From positions 1 to 22,984 of the forward strand of contig JAZLLT010000033.1 in NCBI GenBank assembly GCA_045598325.1: a stretch of DNA of 22,984 nucleotides, in the 5' to 3' direction. This stretch comes from RUG14130 sp045598325. GTDB taxonomy: Bacteria > Bacillota > Clostridia > Christensenellales > Aristaeellaceae. The notes below the pieces were generated by a model that searched no databases, was not told the DNA's origin, and saw nothing but the letters and a program-made list of their open reading frames with translations. This document shows, one piece after another, positions 6,843 to 14,717 of the stretch; the first letter of the stretch is position 1, and every line of letters starts with the position of its first letter. The position numbers were made by a program, and so were the translations under genes.

Positions 6843-7742
6843 TTACATCTCCCAACTTGCCAGCCATTCGCTGAAGGTGTTGTAGATGATGAAGAACTCG
6901 TCGGAGAGTTCCTGATAGTTGTTCTGGATGTAGGTTCCGGTTTCCTCGTTCCAGGTGAAATTCTCCGCGTAGAGATCCTCGATGGCGCGGTGTTTGAGGG
7001 TGTCCGCGTCTTCCAGCATTTGGATGATGTCGGTCAGGTCCGTGCTCACGGCCTTCACTCTGCGGATGAGGGACGGGAAGTAATCGTCGTCCGTCTGCGT
7101 CTTGTAGCAGTATTCGTCTTCGCTTTCCAGCATCATCATGGCGTCGCCGGGCCACATGGGCTCGGAATGATATTCGCCGTTTTCATCGTAGAAGTTGAAG
7201 TTGTAGTCCGTCCAGCAGCACACGAAGTACAGATAATCGAGGGCGGCGTTGATGTCCGAGGTGACGCCGTCCGCGGCGAGGGACTGCCAGACGGCGTAGC
7301 GTTCGCCCAGTTCGGAGGTGTCCACGATCTCGTAGGTCGCGTCCACGATGCGGTAGTTGTAGCGGTATCCGTACTCGTCCTCGTAGTCCTCCACCTTGAG
7401 CGTGCCGGTCACGCGGATGGCGCGGTCGGTGAACTCGAACTTCTTTTTCTTTTTGGCGTAGACCGCCATGGTGTTGGCCAGTTGCGTGGTGTTGGGTACG
7501 CAGAACGGGCAGCTCTGATAGGGCATGTTCATCAGGTACATGTAGTGGCCGTCCAGCGGGGAAAGGGTCGCCATGTAGCCCATGATGGTCACCTTTTTGC
7601 CGTTCAGAGAACGGAGTTCATTGATATCGTTGGCGGCGAGGAAACTGAGCGGGGTCGCCTTGGATGCCGCAAGGGCGCCTGTTTCCGCAAAAAACGACAG
7701 GCACAAAACGAGCGCGAGCATCAGGGGAAAACACTTTTTCAT
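6843..7742 (-). CDS. Secreted OB-fold-like (DUF3299-like) protein of the ABC operon
   Basis: A 299-residue exported protein. A Sec signal peptide (KK, a hydrophobic core of about 15 residues, likely cut near ALA-AS at 25/26) is followed by a beta-rich section (about 48-140) running from KKVTIMGYMATL through YMYLMNMPYQSCPFC to RAIRVTGTLKVEDYE. It contains a CxxC pair (Cys78, Cys81). This layout resembles the OB-fold DUF3299 proteins that accompany FtsX-type ABC permeases in Gram-negatives; the match is by pattern only. Residues about 150-299 are helical and acidic, with further Cys, and are not recognised. There is no lipobox. The start has AGGAGG upstream that overlaps the permease stop codon. 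As third gene of the operon it is probably the extracytoplasmic partner of the transporter; metal or thiol chemistry is possible. Confidence 0.82.
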   Translation of the reverse strand: MKKCFPLMLALVLCLSFFAETGALAASKATPLSFLAANDINELRSLNGKKVTIMGYMATLSPLDGHYMYLMNMPYQSCPFCVPNTTQLANTMAVYAKKKKKFEFTDRAIRVTGTLKVEDYEDEYGYRYNYRIVDATYEIVDTSELGERYAVWQSLAADGVTSDINAALDYLYFVCCWTDYNFNFYDENGEYHSEPMWPGDAMMMLESEDEYCYKTQTDDDYFPSLIRRVKAVSTDLTDIIQMLEDADTLKHRAIEDLYAENFTWNEETGTYIQNNYQELSDEFFIIYNTFSEWLASWEM

Positions 7743-7751
7743 GGGAACCTC

Positions 7752-8945
7752 CTATTTGACGAGCACATCCTTTTTGCTCATGGAGAGGATGCACAGCATG
7801 GTGGGCAGGACGGAGATGATCCACACGAGGGCGCAGATGGCGATTTCGAGGGGATAGACCTTGCCGCCGGCGAGTACGATGCCCATGGGCGCGGTGATGG
7901 CGTTCATGAGCCCCAAAGAAAGATGGGCAAGCAGCAGGGACATGAGGGTGCTGACCAGACCCAGGATGCCGTTCTGGATAAAGTACATAATGCCGATCTT
8001 CTTCATGGAGATACCGATCATCCGCATGAGGGAGATTTCTTTTTTCGCGTCGAAGAGGTTGAGAAGCGTGACCACACTGATGACCAGCATGTTCATGATG
8101 AGGATGACCGCGCACAGCACATAGACGATCTTCGTGCTGGTGTCCACATTGTTGAGCACCTCGCGCAGGACGGTGTTGGGGTTGATGATGAGAAGTTTGC
8201 TGTTCTGGCTGTATACGGAAGTCAGACGGTTATATTCATTGAAGCCCTTGGACTTGACGAGGATGGCGCAGACCAGACCTTCCGCGGCCTCTTCTTCCTC
8301 TTCTTCCTCGTGCTCCTCCTCATGCTCATGTTCTTCGCTTCCGTGGACCGCCCATACGGTCTTGTAGGAAGTGAAGACGGCGTTGTCGTAAGCTGTGCCG
8401 GTCTTGTCCAGAATGCCCACGACGGTGAGGGGAGAGGCGGCGTGCTCGGCGCCCTGCTCCGCGAGCCCGTGGGAGGTGATCATCTTATCGCCGATTTTCA
8501 GATTGTAATCCTTCGCGACCTGACTTCCCACCACGGCATCATAGACGCCGTTTACCGTAAAAAGTTCGCCCTCCGCCACCTTTTTCCCGTCGAGGAAGGA
8601 AGGGATGGTGCCTACGATGCGGGCGGAGTTGAAACTGTCCCCCATCGTGAAGGGGACGACCGCGTTGGCCATGCCGCTCTGCTGAAGTTCGGTGACATAG
8701 TCGTAGGAGATGGTGCCCAGCGGCTTGTCGGTGAAGAACATGGTGTTCATCGCCAGTTGGGTGGAGGAACCGGAGGGTCCCAGGATGATGTCATATTTGG
8801 CGGCGGTGGTGATGATGCCGTCGGAGATCTGCCCGCTCACATTGTAGGCAAGCAGTCCCACACAGGCGGAAATGATGATGGAGAGCGCCACAAGCGCCAT
8901 GCGGCTCTTGCGCACCAGCATATTTTTGAGGGCGAATTTAAGCAT
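7752..8945 (-). CDS. FtsX/MacB-type ABC transporter permease with His/Glu-rich loop
   Basis: A 397-residue permease with one N-terminal helix (about 15-37), a large extracytoplasmic domain (about 40-265) and three C-terminal helices (about 270-395): the four-helix FtsX/LolC/MacB topology. The FtsX core follows VVTLLNLFDAKKEISLMRMIG. The external domain carries a His/Glu stretch at 201-219 (HGSEEHEHEEEHEEE and on) with four His, typical of loops that bind Zn or other divalent metals. ATG 8945 is chosen over upstream codons because of GGAGGCGGAAGAAA before it; it overlaps the ATPase gene by 8 bp. It pairs with the ATPase upstream and the secreted CxxC protein downstream. Metal transport is inferred from the loop and from similar operons with metal-binding partners; lipid or lipoprotein handling is the alternative. 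Confidence 0.88.
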   Translation of the reverse strand: MLKFALKNMLVRKSRMALVALSIIISACVGLLAYNVSGQISDGIITTAAKYDIILGPSGSSTQLAMNTMFFTDKPLGTISYDYVTELQQSGMANAVVPFTMGDSFNSARIVGTIPSFLDGKKVAEGELFTVNGVYDAVVGSQVAKDYNLKIGDKMITSHGLAEQGAEHAASPLTVVGILDKTGTAYDNAVFTSYKTVWAVHGSEEHEHEEEHEEEEEEEAAEGLVCAILVKSKGFNEYNRLTSVYSQNSKLLIINPNTVLREVLNNVDTSTKIVYVLCAVILIMNMLVISVVTLLNLFDAKKEISLMRMIGISMKKIGIMYFIQNGILGLVSTLMSLLLAHLSLGLMNAITAPMGIVLAGGKVYPLEIAICALVWIISVLPTMLCILSMSKKDVLVK

Positions 8946-9579
8946 TTTCTTCCGCCTCCGCGATTTCATTCATGTCGAGGACCACATCGAACAGTTCCGC
9001 GAGGCGGTCGTCGTGTGTGACGCAGATGAGGGTCTTGCCCCGGGCGGCGGAGATGAGTTCCTCCATGACCTTTCTGCCGATATTGTAGTTGAGGTTGCCG
9101 GTGGGCTCGTCCGCGAGGATGATCTTGGGCTCCTTGACCAGCGCGCGGGCGATGGCGACACGCTGTTTTTCGCCGCCGGAGAGTCGGTCCACCTTCTGCT
9201 TTTTCTTGGAAAGGATGCCGAGAGTTTCCAGCACCTCGTCCGTTTTGTCCGTGTTCACGCCCTCGAGCTTCAGAATACCGATGTTGTCCTCCACGGTCAT
9301 TTCCTCGATCAGGCGGAAATCCTGAAAGATGTAGCCGATGGAACTGACCCGCAGGGCGTCCTTTTTCCTTTGGTCGAGGGCGGTGACATCCGTGCCGTCC
9401 ACGGTGATGGTGCCTTCGCCGGGCGAGATGACGCCCGCAAGCATGTTGAGGTAGGTGCTTTTTCCGCAGCCGCTGGCGCCGAGGATGACATAACTTTTCC
9501 CGTCCTCGAACACGAGGTCCCGATAGCGGATGCCGGTATAGGCATCGTAGCGTTTCATTAAGCCGTTAACGGATATCAT
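8938..9579 (-). CDS. ABC transporter ATP-binding protein (LolD/MacB-type)
   Basis: A 213-residue ATPase driving the FtsX-type permease encoded next. Walker A is GASGCGKST, the Q-loop is in IGYIFQDFRL, the signature is LSGGEKQRVAIARAL, Walker B is IILADEPTGNL, and the switch His is in VTHDD. The ADEPTGNL ending and short length are characteristic of the LolD/MacB/FtsE group. ATG 9579 is preferred (GGAGGAAAAAA just upstream, homology begins MISVNGLMKRY); the frame is open another 19 codons without support. It is the first gene of a three-gene minus-strand operon; its 3' end overlaps the permease start by 8 bp. Confidence 0.95.
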   Translation of the reverse strand: MISVNGLMKRYDAYTGIRYRDLVFEDGKSYVILGASGCGKSTYLNMLAGVISPGEGTITVDGTDVTALDQRKKDALRVSSIGYIFQDFRLIEEMTVEDNIGILKLEGVNTDKTDEVLETLGILSKKKQKVDRLSGGEKQRVAIARALVKEPKIILADEPTGNLNYNIGRKVMEELISAARGKTLICVTHDDRLAELFDVVLDMNEIAEAEENA

Positions 9580-9607
9580 TTTTTTCCTCCGGATGATTTC
9601 TGCCTCT

Positions 9608-9636
9608 ATTATACACCCAAAATGGATTTTTTGCAC
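9608..9636 (-). promoter_or_regulatory. Promoter of the ABC operon
   Basis: On the minus strand TATAAT (9608-9613) lies 28 bp upstream of the ATPase start. A weak -35 (GTGCAA, 9631-9636) sits at 17-bp spacing. No clear Zur/Fur-type palindrome was recognised around it by eye. Confidence 0.6.
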
Positions 9637-9711
9637 GGAAAATCATGACAAGGAGGTAAAGAATTCCTTAAAAATCCTGACAGCGCGGACGATTTCCCTT
9701 TCATTATTCCC

Positions 9712-9739
9712 TTGACTATATCCGCAAATTTGCTATAAT
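9712..9739 (+). promoter_or_regulatory. Strong promoter of the Nudix to URO-D operon
   Basis: TTGACT (9712-9717), a 16-bp spacer and TATAAT (9734-9739) with an extended -10 TGC directly before it. The start codon follows 30 bp after the -10. No other comparably good promoter was seen before 15689, so this may drive all six genes. Confidence 0.85.
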
Positions 9740-9768
9740 AGACACAATGGAATCATAGGAGAATCAGG

Positions 9769-10314
9769 ATGAATGATATGGAACTGACCGAGGTCGTTAC
9801 CGGCCGCGAAACGATTTTTGAGGGCAAGGTGCTGCATGTGGAAAAATGGGCCGTCACCTGCCCCAACGGCGCCCCTTCTTTCCGCGAGGTCGCCCTGCAC
9901 AGAGGCGCCAGCGCCGTGGTGCCCGTGGATGAAGACGGCAATGTGTATCTGGTGCGCCAATACCGTGTGGCGCCGGGCAAGGTGCTGACGGAGATTCCCG
10001 CGGGCAAACTGGACTACACCGGCGAGGACCGCCTCGAAGCAGCCAAGCGGGAACTGCGCGAAGAGACGGGCTTCACGGCGGACACCTGGATCCACCTGAC
10101 CGACCTGCTCACCACCCCGGGTTTCACCAATGAACTGATCTCCATCTATCTCGCCGAAGGACTCAAAAAGGGCGAGACTGATTTTGACGAAGACGAGGTC
10201 ATAGACCTGGTCAAGATGCCGATGACCGAAGCAATCGCCCTCGTGCGCAGCGGCGAACTCAACGACAGCAAGACTGCCATCGGTCTGCTTCTTTCCGAAA
10301 CTTATCTTAAATGA
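9769..10314 (+). CDS. Nudix hydrolase, ADP-ribose pyrophosphatase-like
   Basis: A 181-residue cytoplasmic Nudix enzyme of the NudF/ADP-ribose pyrophosphatase type. The Nudix box (about 79-102: GKLDYTGE, then AAKRELREETGF) carries the metal-binding REL.EE core; the loop before the first Glu is one residue longer than consensus. Upstream family features are VYLVRQYRVAPGKVLTEIPAG, which in ADPRases forms the substrate/dimer region. Downstream are LLTTPGFTNE and the C-terminal helix. It probably hydrolyses ADP-ribose or a related nucleotide sugar to AMP plus the phosphosugar. AGGAG precedes the ATG. It is the first gene of the operon, 9 bp before the GH2-like gene; whether it serves the sugar pathway or is housekeeping is unclear. 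Confidence 0.92.
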   Translation: MNDMELTEVVTGRETIFEGKVLHVEKWAVTCPNGAPSFREVALHRGASAVVPVDEDGNVYLVRQYRVAPGKVLTEIPAGKLDYTGEDRLEAAKRELREETGFTADTWIHLTDLLTTPGFTNELISIYLAEGLKKGETDFDEDEVIDLVKMPMTEAIALVRSGELNDSKTAIGLLLSETYLK

Positions 10315-10323
10315 GGATTTGAT

Positions 10324-12045
10324 ATGTATCGCAGATTGCCCTGTGACTGGTTTCTGACCGACGGCATCCACAAAAAGATCCGTCTGGACGCGCCCCATAC
10401 CGTGGAGGATGCCCTGCTGGAGGCGGGCGTCATCGCCCGCGAAGCCACCTGCGAGCAGCGGCAGAAGGACGAGTGGATCTTCCGCCGCCGCTGGACTTAC
10501 AGCGCGTCTTTTTCCCTGAACACGGAGGACGCGCGCGTGTTCCTGCACCTGACCGGGCTTCGGGGACATTACACCGTTTTCCTGAACGGCGAAGCCGCCT
10601 GCGAGGGAGACGGTGAGATTTGTGAAGCCGAAGTGACGGCGTTCGTTCAGGCGGAAAACACCATTGAAATCGCCTTTGCCCCCGCGGGAGAAGGCAGCCT
10701 CCGCCCCGAAACCGGTTTCGGCGGCGCGGCGAGTTATAAACTGACGGGGGATGCCGCCATCACCGATATTTCCGTAAAGAATGAGGATGGAAAAACGGCG
10801 GTATTCACCGCGATCGACAGCCTCACGGAAGGGGATGCGGTCCTCCGCTACACCCTGATCCGGGGCGGGAAATCCGTCTGCGAAACCGCACCCGAAAAAC
10901 TCTCGGCCGGCTATCTGCCCCTCCGGCATACGCCCTTTGACGCGCTTCCCGCAGGGGAGAAATGCGACCTGAAAGCCGAGATCCTGACGGACGGCACCGT
11001 CTCCGATGACGCCCTCATCAGCACCTTCTTCTGCGGTCTTTCCGTGCCCGCGCGGGGCATTTCGGGAACGAGCGAGAAGATGATGGGGCTCGGCGCCGAC
11101 GCGGGTGCGACCTGCGCGTTCGTTGGCGGTGACGCCGTATCTCCGCAGACCGTGACCCTTGCCGCGCGCCACGCGCTGGAGGTGGGCGCCCTCGAGGATG
11201 CGGCTCTGACGGAAGCCCCCGCCGCCCTTGAACCCTGCGAAAAACTCATTGCTGCCGCGGGAGGAAGCGCCGCCCTCCGCGATAACGCGTTCTGGCTGCT
11301 CACGGAGAGCAACCGCGAGGTTTACACCCGCTTTGCGGCGATGCTGACCGAAGACGACACCGATGCCGTCTGCGCCCTTTCCCGCTGCAGTCAGGCGGAA
11401 AACCTTAAAATAACCTGCATCCTTGCCCGCGTGAACGGGAAATCCGTGGCCGTGACGGGCGCGGATGCTTCCCGCATGAGCGCGACCTCCTCCGCCCTTA
11501 TGGATCTGGATGGCACGCTCCGCCCCGCCTACTACGCCCTCATGAGCGCGTGGCAGGGCGACTGCGCCTGCACCGTGAGCCCCAAAGTGATCGGCGAGGA
11601 CGGCATTTTCTCCGCCGCCGTGTACTGCGTGAGCGACGAGCACCCCGGTGAGAGCGCTTCCGTGACCGTGACCGCCTACGACCTTGACGGCACGGAACTG
11701 TCCCGTTCTTCCTTTGCCGTCACCCGCGGCATGGGCGAGGCGGGCCGCGTGACCGCGGAACTGCCCGAAAGCGGCGTGATGATCCTCCGCACGGTGCTGA
11801 CCGCGGGGGAGGAGACCCTCTCCGCCTCCGACGAAGTGGTGCTTGCGAAGAATGTGAAATATGACGGAATCGAAAAGACCCAACTGCTGACCGCGAACGG
11901 CAAAGTGACCAATGTGGGCTCTGCCGCTGCGCTGTATGTGACCGTGCCGGGAGCGCGCTATTTCGGCTGCCTCCTGCCGGGTGAGTATGTGACCGCGGAC
12001 AGCGGAGACCCCGATGCCGCGGAAGGAATCAATATATATATTTAG
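10324..12045 (+). CDS. GH2/beta-mannosidase-like protein lacking a recognisable catalytic barrel
   Basis: A 573-residue cytoplasmic protein (no signal peptide). Residues about 1-150 resemble the N-terminal sugar-binding beta-sandwich of GH2 beta-mannosidases (start CDWFLTDG; DEWIFRRRWTYSASF; LTGLRGHYTVFLNGEA). About 155-245 is an Ig-like beta domain. About 255-390 is low-complexity, Ala-rich and only about 130 residues, where GH2 enzymes have a 300-residue TIM barrel; no NE or other convincing catalytic Glu motif is seen. About 393-410 (MDLDGTLRPAYYALMSAW) matches the segment that follows the barrel in beta-mannosidases, and the rest is beta-rich. It therefore looks like a GH2 derivative that has lost catalysis, perhaps a binding or structural protein. 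A short SD (GAGGA) precedes the ATG. The frame is intact, so it is not an obvious pseudogene. Confidence 0.7.
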   Translation: MYRRLPCDWFLTDGIHKKIRLDAPHTVEDALLEAGVIAREATCEQRQKDEWIFRRRWTYSASFSLNTEDARVFLHLTGLRGHYTVFLNGEAACEGDGEICEAEVTAFVQAENTIEIAFAPAGEGSLRPETGFGGAASYKLTGDAAITDISVKNEDGKTAVFTAIDSLTEGDAVLRYTLIRGGKSVCETAPEKLSAGYLPLRHTPFDALPAGEKCDLKAEILTDGTVSDDALISTFFCGLSVPARGISGTSEKMMGLGADAGATCAFVGGDAVSPQTVTLAARHALEVGALEDAALTEAPAALEPCEKLIAAAGGSAALRDNAFWLLTESNREVYTRFAAMLTEDDTDAVCALSRCSQAENLKITCILARVNGKSVAVTGADASRMSATSSALMDLDGTLRPAYYALMSAWQGDCACTVSPKVIGEDGIFSAAVYCVSDEHPGESASVTVTAYDLDGTELSRSSFAVTRGMGEAGRVTAELPESGVMILRTVLTAGEETLSASDEVVLAKNVKYDGIEKTQLLTANGKVTNVGSAAALYVTVPGARYFGCLLPGEYVTADSGDPDAAEGINIYI

Positions 12046-12071
12046 TATTTATTCGTGAGGGGGAGACACAT

Positions 12072-13106
12072 ATGGAAAAAATCAAGGTTTGTATCGTCGG
12101 CGCCGGCAATATCTGCACCGGAGCCCACCTTCCCGCCTATGCCAAGCGCAAGGATGTGGAAATCGTCGCCATCTGCGACCTCAATGAAGAGCGTGCGAAG
12201 ACCGTAGCCGGCGAGTGGAAGATCCCGCAGGTGTTCACCGATGTGAACGAAATGCTGGACCGGGTCAAGGCCGACTATATGGACTGCTGCGTCTGGACCG
12301 GCAGCCACGCCGAGTGCGTCATCGCCGCCGCGAAGCACGGCGTGCCCATCCTTTCCGAAAAGCCCACCGCCCTCAACCTCGAGCAGGCGCTGGCGATGGA
12401 AAAGGCCGTTGACGAAGCAGGCGTACCCTTCATGCTGGCTGTCCCCACCCGCTATACCGCCGAGAGCATGGCTCTGCGCGAGATGGTGGATGAAGGCAAA
12501 CTGGGCGACATCTACTACGCCAAGACCGCCTATGTGCGCCGCCGCGGCACGCCCACCGGCTGGTTCACCGATTCTTCCCGCGCGGGCGGCGGCCCCGTCA
12601 TCGATATCGGTGTGCACTGCATCGACCGCACCTGGTATCTGATGGGCAACCCCAAGCCCACCCGCGTGAGCGCCTCCGTTTCCTATGCCATCGGCGCCTA
12701 CACCACCAAGGGCGTTTCCAGTTGGGGCGGACATGACGGCAGCGGCGTCCACGATACCGAGGACTCCGCCTGCGGCATCATCCATTTCGAAAACGGCGCC
12801 GCGATGCTGTTCGAGGTCTCTTGGGCGCTCAACGGTCCCGAGACCAACTACACCCAGATTTGCGGAAGCAAAGCCGGCGCGACCCAGGATCCCCTGACCA
12901 TCTACGGCGAGACCGACGGCTATCTGTCCGACAACAAGATCAACCCCGGCAGGAACGACATGTTCTACGAGGAGATCGACCACTTCATTTCTTGTCTGAA
13001 GACCGGAAAGAAGCCCTGCAGCGACATTCATCAGGCGGTCCAGATGCAGCGCATCCTCGACGGTATCTACAAGAGCGCAAAACTCGGAAAAGAAGTTGAG
13101 ATCTGA
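12072..13106 (+). CDS. Gfo/Idh/MocA family NAD(P)-dependent sugar oxidoreductase
   Basis: A 344-residue dehydrogenase. The N-terminal Rossmann fold has CIVGAGNICTGAHLPAY (GxGxxG-type) and the acidic strand end VAICDLNEERA. The family EKP motif lies at 96-98 (SEKPTALNLEQAL; Lys97 is the usual catalytic lysine). The second motif is GGGPVIDIGVHCID with Asp178 and His182. The C-terminal half is the beta-sheet substrate domain. Members oxidise or reduce sugars, inositols or sugar acids; the substrate here is unknown. The SD is TGAGGGGGAG. The stop codon overlaps the ATG of the next gene by 1 bp (TGATG). It follows the GH2-like gene by 26 bp of AT-rich DNA. Confidence 0.92.
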   Translation: MEKIKVCIVGAGNICTGAHLPAYAKRKDVEIVAICDLNEERAKTVAGEWKIPQVFTDVNEMLDRVKADYMDCCVWTGSHAECVIAAAKHGVPILSEKPTALNLEQALAMEKAVDEAGVPFMLAVPTRYTAESMALREMVDEGKLGDIYYAKTAYVRRRGTPTGWFTDSSRAGGGPVIDIGVHCIDRTWYLMGNPKPTRVSASVSYAIGAYTTKGVSSWGGHDGSGVHDTEDSACGIIHFENGAAMLFEVSWALNGPETNYTQICGSKAGATQDPLTIYGETDGYLSDNKINPGRNDMFYEEIDHFISCLKTGKKPCSDIHQAVQMQRILDGIYKSAKLGKEVEI

Positions 13107-13675
13107 TGTTTGATGTAAGTCCCTTCGACATCATGCCCGTGCTGGAGACGGAGCGGCTCGTTCTGCGCAAACTCACCATGAATGACGCGCAGGACATGTT
13201 TGAGTATTCCTCCGATCCGCAGGTGGCAAAGCATGTGCTCTGGGATGCCCATACCTCGGTCAGCGATACCCGCGGCTACCTGCGCTATATGCTGCGCAAG
13301 TACCGCTGCGGCGAGCCGTCCTCGTGGGGCATTGAGGAAAAGGCGACGGGCAAAGTCGTCGGCACCATCGGCTACATGTGGTATCAGCCCGAAAACAGCG
13401 CGACGGAACTGGGCTACAGCCTCGCCCGCCGCTGCTGGAACAAGGGTTACATGACGGAAGCACTGTCGGCGGTGCTCGATTACACCTTCCGCGAACTGCG
13501 CATGAACCGCGTGGAAGCCCAGCACGAGGTGGACAATCCCGCCTCGGGCGCTGTCATGCGCAAGTGCGGGATGGTCAGGGAAGGTACCATCCGCGAGCGC
13601 ATGTACAACAAGGGCAGGTATGTGGATGTGGACCTGTACGCCATTCTGCGCAGGGACTACATCAAAAAGAAATAA
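13106..13675 (+). CDS. GNAT-family N-acetyltransferase (RimJ/RimL-like)
   Basis: A 189-residue acetyltransferase of the Acetyltransf_3 (RimJ/RimL/SpeG-like) type. It starts with LETERLVLRKLTMNDAQDMFEY, the usual first strand and helix, and has the acetyl-CoA-binding motif A region ELGYSLARRCWNKGYMTEAL and motif B NRVEAQHEVDNPASGAVMRKCGM. The target amine is unknown; ribosomal protein, other protein N-termini or small molecules are all possible. The ATG overlaps the stop of the oxidoreductase, implying translational coupling. A weak hairpin and SD AAGGAGGG separate it from the aldo/keto reductase. Confidence 0.92.
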   Translation: MFDVSPFDIMPVLETERLVLRKLTMNDAQDMFEYSSDPQVAKHVLWDAHTSVSDTRGYLRYMLRKYRCGEPSSWGIEEKATGKVVGTIGYMWYQPENSATELGYSLARRCWNKGYMTEALSAVLDYTFRELRMNRVEAQHEVDNPASGAVMRKCGMVREGTIRERMYNKGRYVDVDLYAILRRDYIKKK

Positions 13676-13728
13676 GCATTTCCCGGACGACCTATGCCGC
13701 CCGGGATCTTCAATAAGGAGGGATTACC

Positions 13729-14709
13729 ATGTACAACGCAAATGACAAGCGCTACGATACCATGCCTTACAACCGCTGCGGACGGAGCGGACTCAAACTC
13801 TCCGCTTTTGCGCTGGGTTTCTGGCATAACTTCGGCTCGATCATGCCCATCGACAACATGACCGCCATGGTGACCACAGCCTTTGATGCGGGCATCACCT
13901 ACTACGACCTTGCCAACAACTACGGCCCCGTGGCGGGCGCGGCGGAAGAAAACTTCGGCACCATTCTGGACAAGACCATGCGCCCCTACCGCGACGAGAT
14001 GATCATCGCCACCAAGGCGGGATATGAGATGTGGCCCGGTCCCTACGGCGACCACGGCAGCCGCAAGTATCTGATGGCGTCCCTTGACCAGAGCCTCAAA
14101 CGCATGAAACTGGATTATGTGGACATCTTCTATCATCACCGTCCCGATCCCGAGACCCCCATGGAGGAGACTGCGGGCGCCCTTGCCGACATCGTGAAGA
14201 GCGGCAAAGCGCTCTACGCGGGCGTGTCCAACTATAACCCCGAGCAGACCCGTCAGATGGCAAAACTCCTTGCCGAGCGGGGCGTGCCCCTCACCATCCA
14301 TCAGCCCCGCTACAACATGCTGGACCGGAAGGGCTTCGAGGCGCTGGAGCCCGTGCTCCGGGAAAGCGGCACCGGCAGCGCGGCGTTCTGCCCGCTGGCG
14401 CAGGGATTGCTGACCACGAAGTACCTGAAGGACATCCCCGCCGACTCCCGCGCGGCGTCCGCCTCGTCTTCCCTGAAAAGCGAGCAGATCACGGACGAAC
14501 TGCGCGAAAAACTTCTGAAACTCAATGAGATCGCGGTAAACCGCGGACAGAGCCTTGCCCAGATGGCGCTGGCGTGGGACCTCAGAAACAGCCTGACCAC
14601 CGTCATCCTCGGCGCGTCCCGTCCCTCCCAGATCACCGAGAATGTGGCGGCTGCAGGCAACCTGACTTTCATGCCCGACGAAATCAGCGCCATCGACGCC
14701 CTGCTGTAA
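13729..14709 (+). CDS. Aldo/keto reductase, YghZ (L-glyceraldehyde 3-phosphate reductase) type
   Basis: A 326-residue NADPH-dependent reductase. The sequence follows E. coli YghZ closely from MPYNRCGRSGLKL on: FWHNFG, DLANNYGPVAGAAEENFG, ATKAGYEMWPGPYGDHGSRKY, LDQSLKRMKLDYVDIFY. The catalytic tetrad is visible as Asp60, Tyr65, Lys96 and His136 or His137. The NADP-binding C-terminus has FCPLAQGLLTTKYL and ILGASRPSQITENV. YghZ-type enzymes reduce L-glyceraldehyde 3-phosphate and methylglyoxal; that activity is inferred here. The C-terminus is a little shorter than E. coli YghZ. It lies in the operon between GNAT and URO-D genes, with AAGGAGGG before the ATG. Confidence 0.94.
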   Translation: MYNANDKRYDTMPYNRCGRSGLKLSAFALGFWHNFGSIMPIDNMTAMVTTAFDAGITYYDLANNYGPVAGAAEENFGTILDKTMRPYRDEMIIATKAGYEMWPGPYGDHGSRKYLMASLDQSLKRMKLDYVDIFYHHRPDPETPMEETAGALADIVKSGKALYAGVSNYNPEQTRQMAKLLAERGVPLTIHQPRYNMLDRKGFEALEPVLRESGTGSAAFCPLAQGLLTTKYLKDIPADSRAASASSSLKSEQITDELREKLLKLNEIAVNRGQSLAQMALAWDLRNSLTTVILGASRPSQITENVAAAGNLTFMPDEISAIDALL

Positions 14710-14717
14710 GGTGACTT

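Noticed and set aside
8281..8335. CTC/TTC-rich tract as a possible microsatellite or phase-variable repeat
   Set aside because: It encodes the Glu/His run of the permease, mixes GAG, GAA and CAT/CAC codons and is not a clean repeat unit, so slippage control is not supported.
6837..9020. 727-codon plus-strand open frame opposite the ABC operon
   Set aside because: It is antisense to three well-supported genes with SDs and domain matches, and its translation is His/Val/Gly-rich with no recognisable domain; it is a by-product of GC-rich codon usage.
9651..9656. AGGAGG in the gap before the Nudix promoter
   Set aside because: No ATG, GTG or TTG follows at usable distance and a stop lies directly after it; probably chance.
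9733..11883. 716-codon minus-strand open frame opposite the Nudix and GH2-like genes
   Set aside because: It runs through the Nudix promoter and two plus-strand genes, has no SD-supported start and no family resemblance.
13681..13706. Hairpin between GNAT and aldo/keto reductase genes
   Set aside because: Only a 6-bp stem with a 14-nt loop and no T-run; not a convincing terminator, so the operon is treated as continuous.
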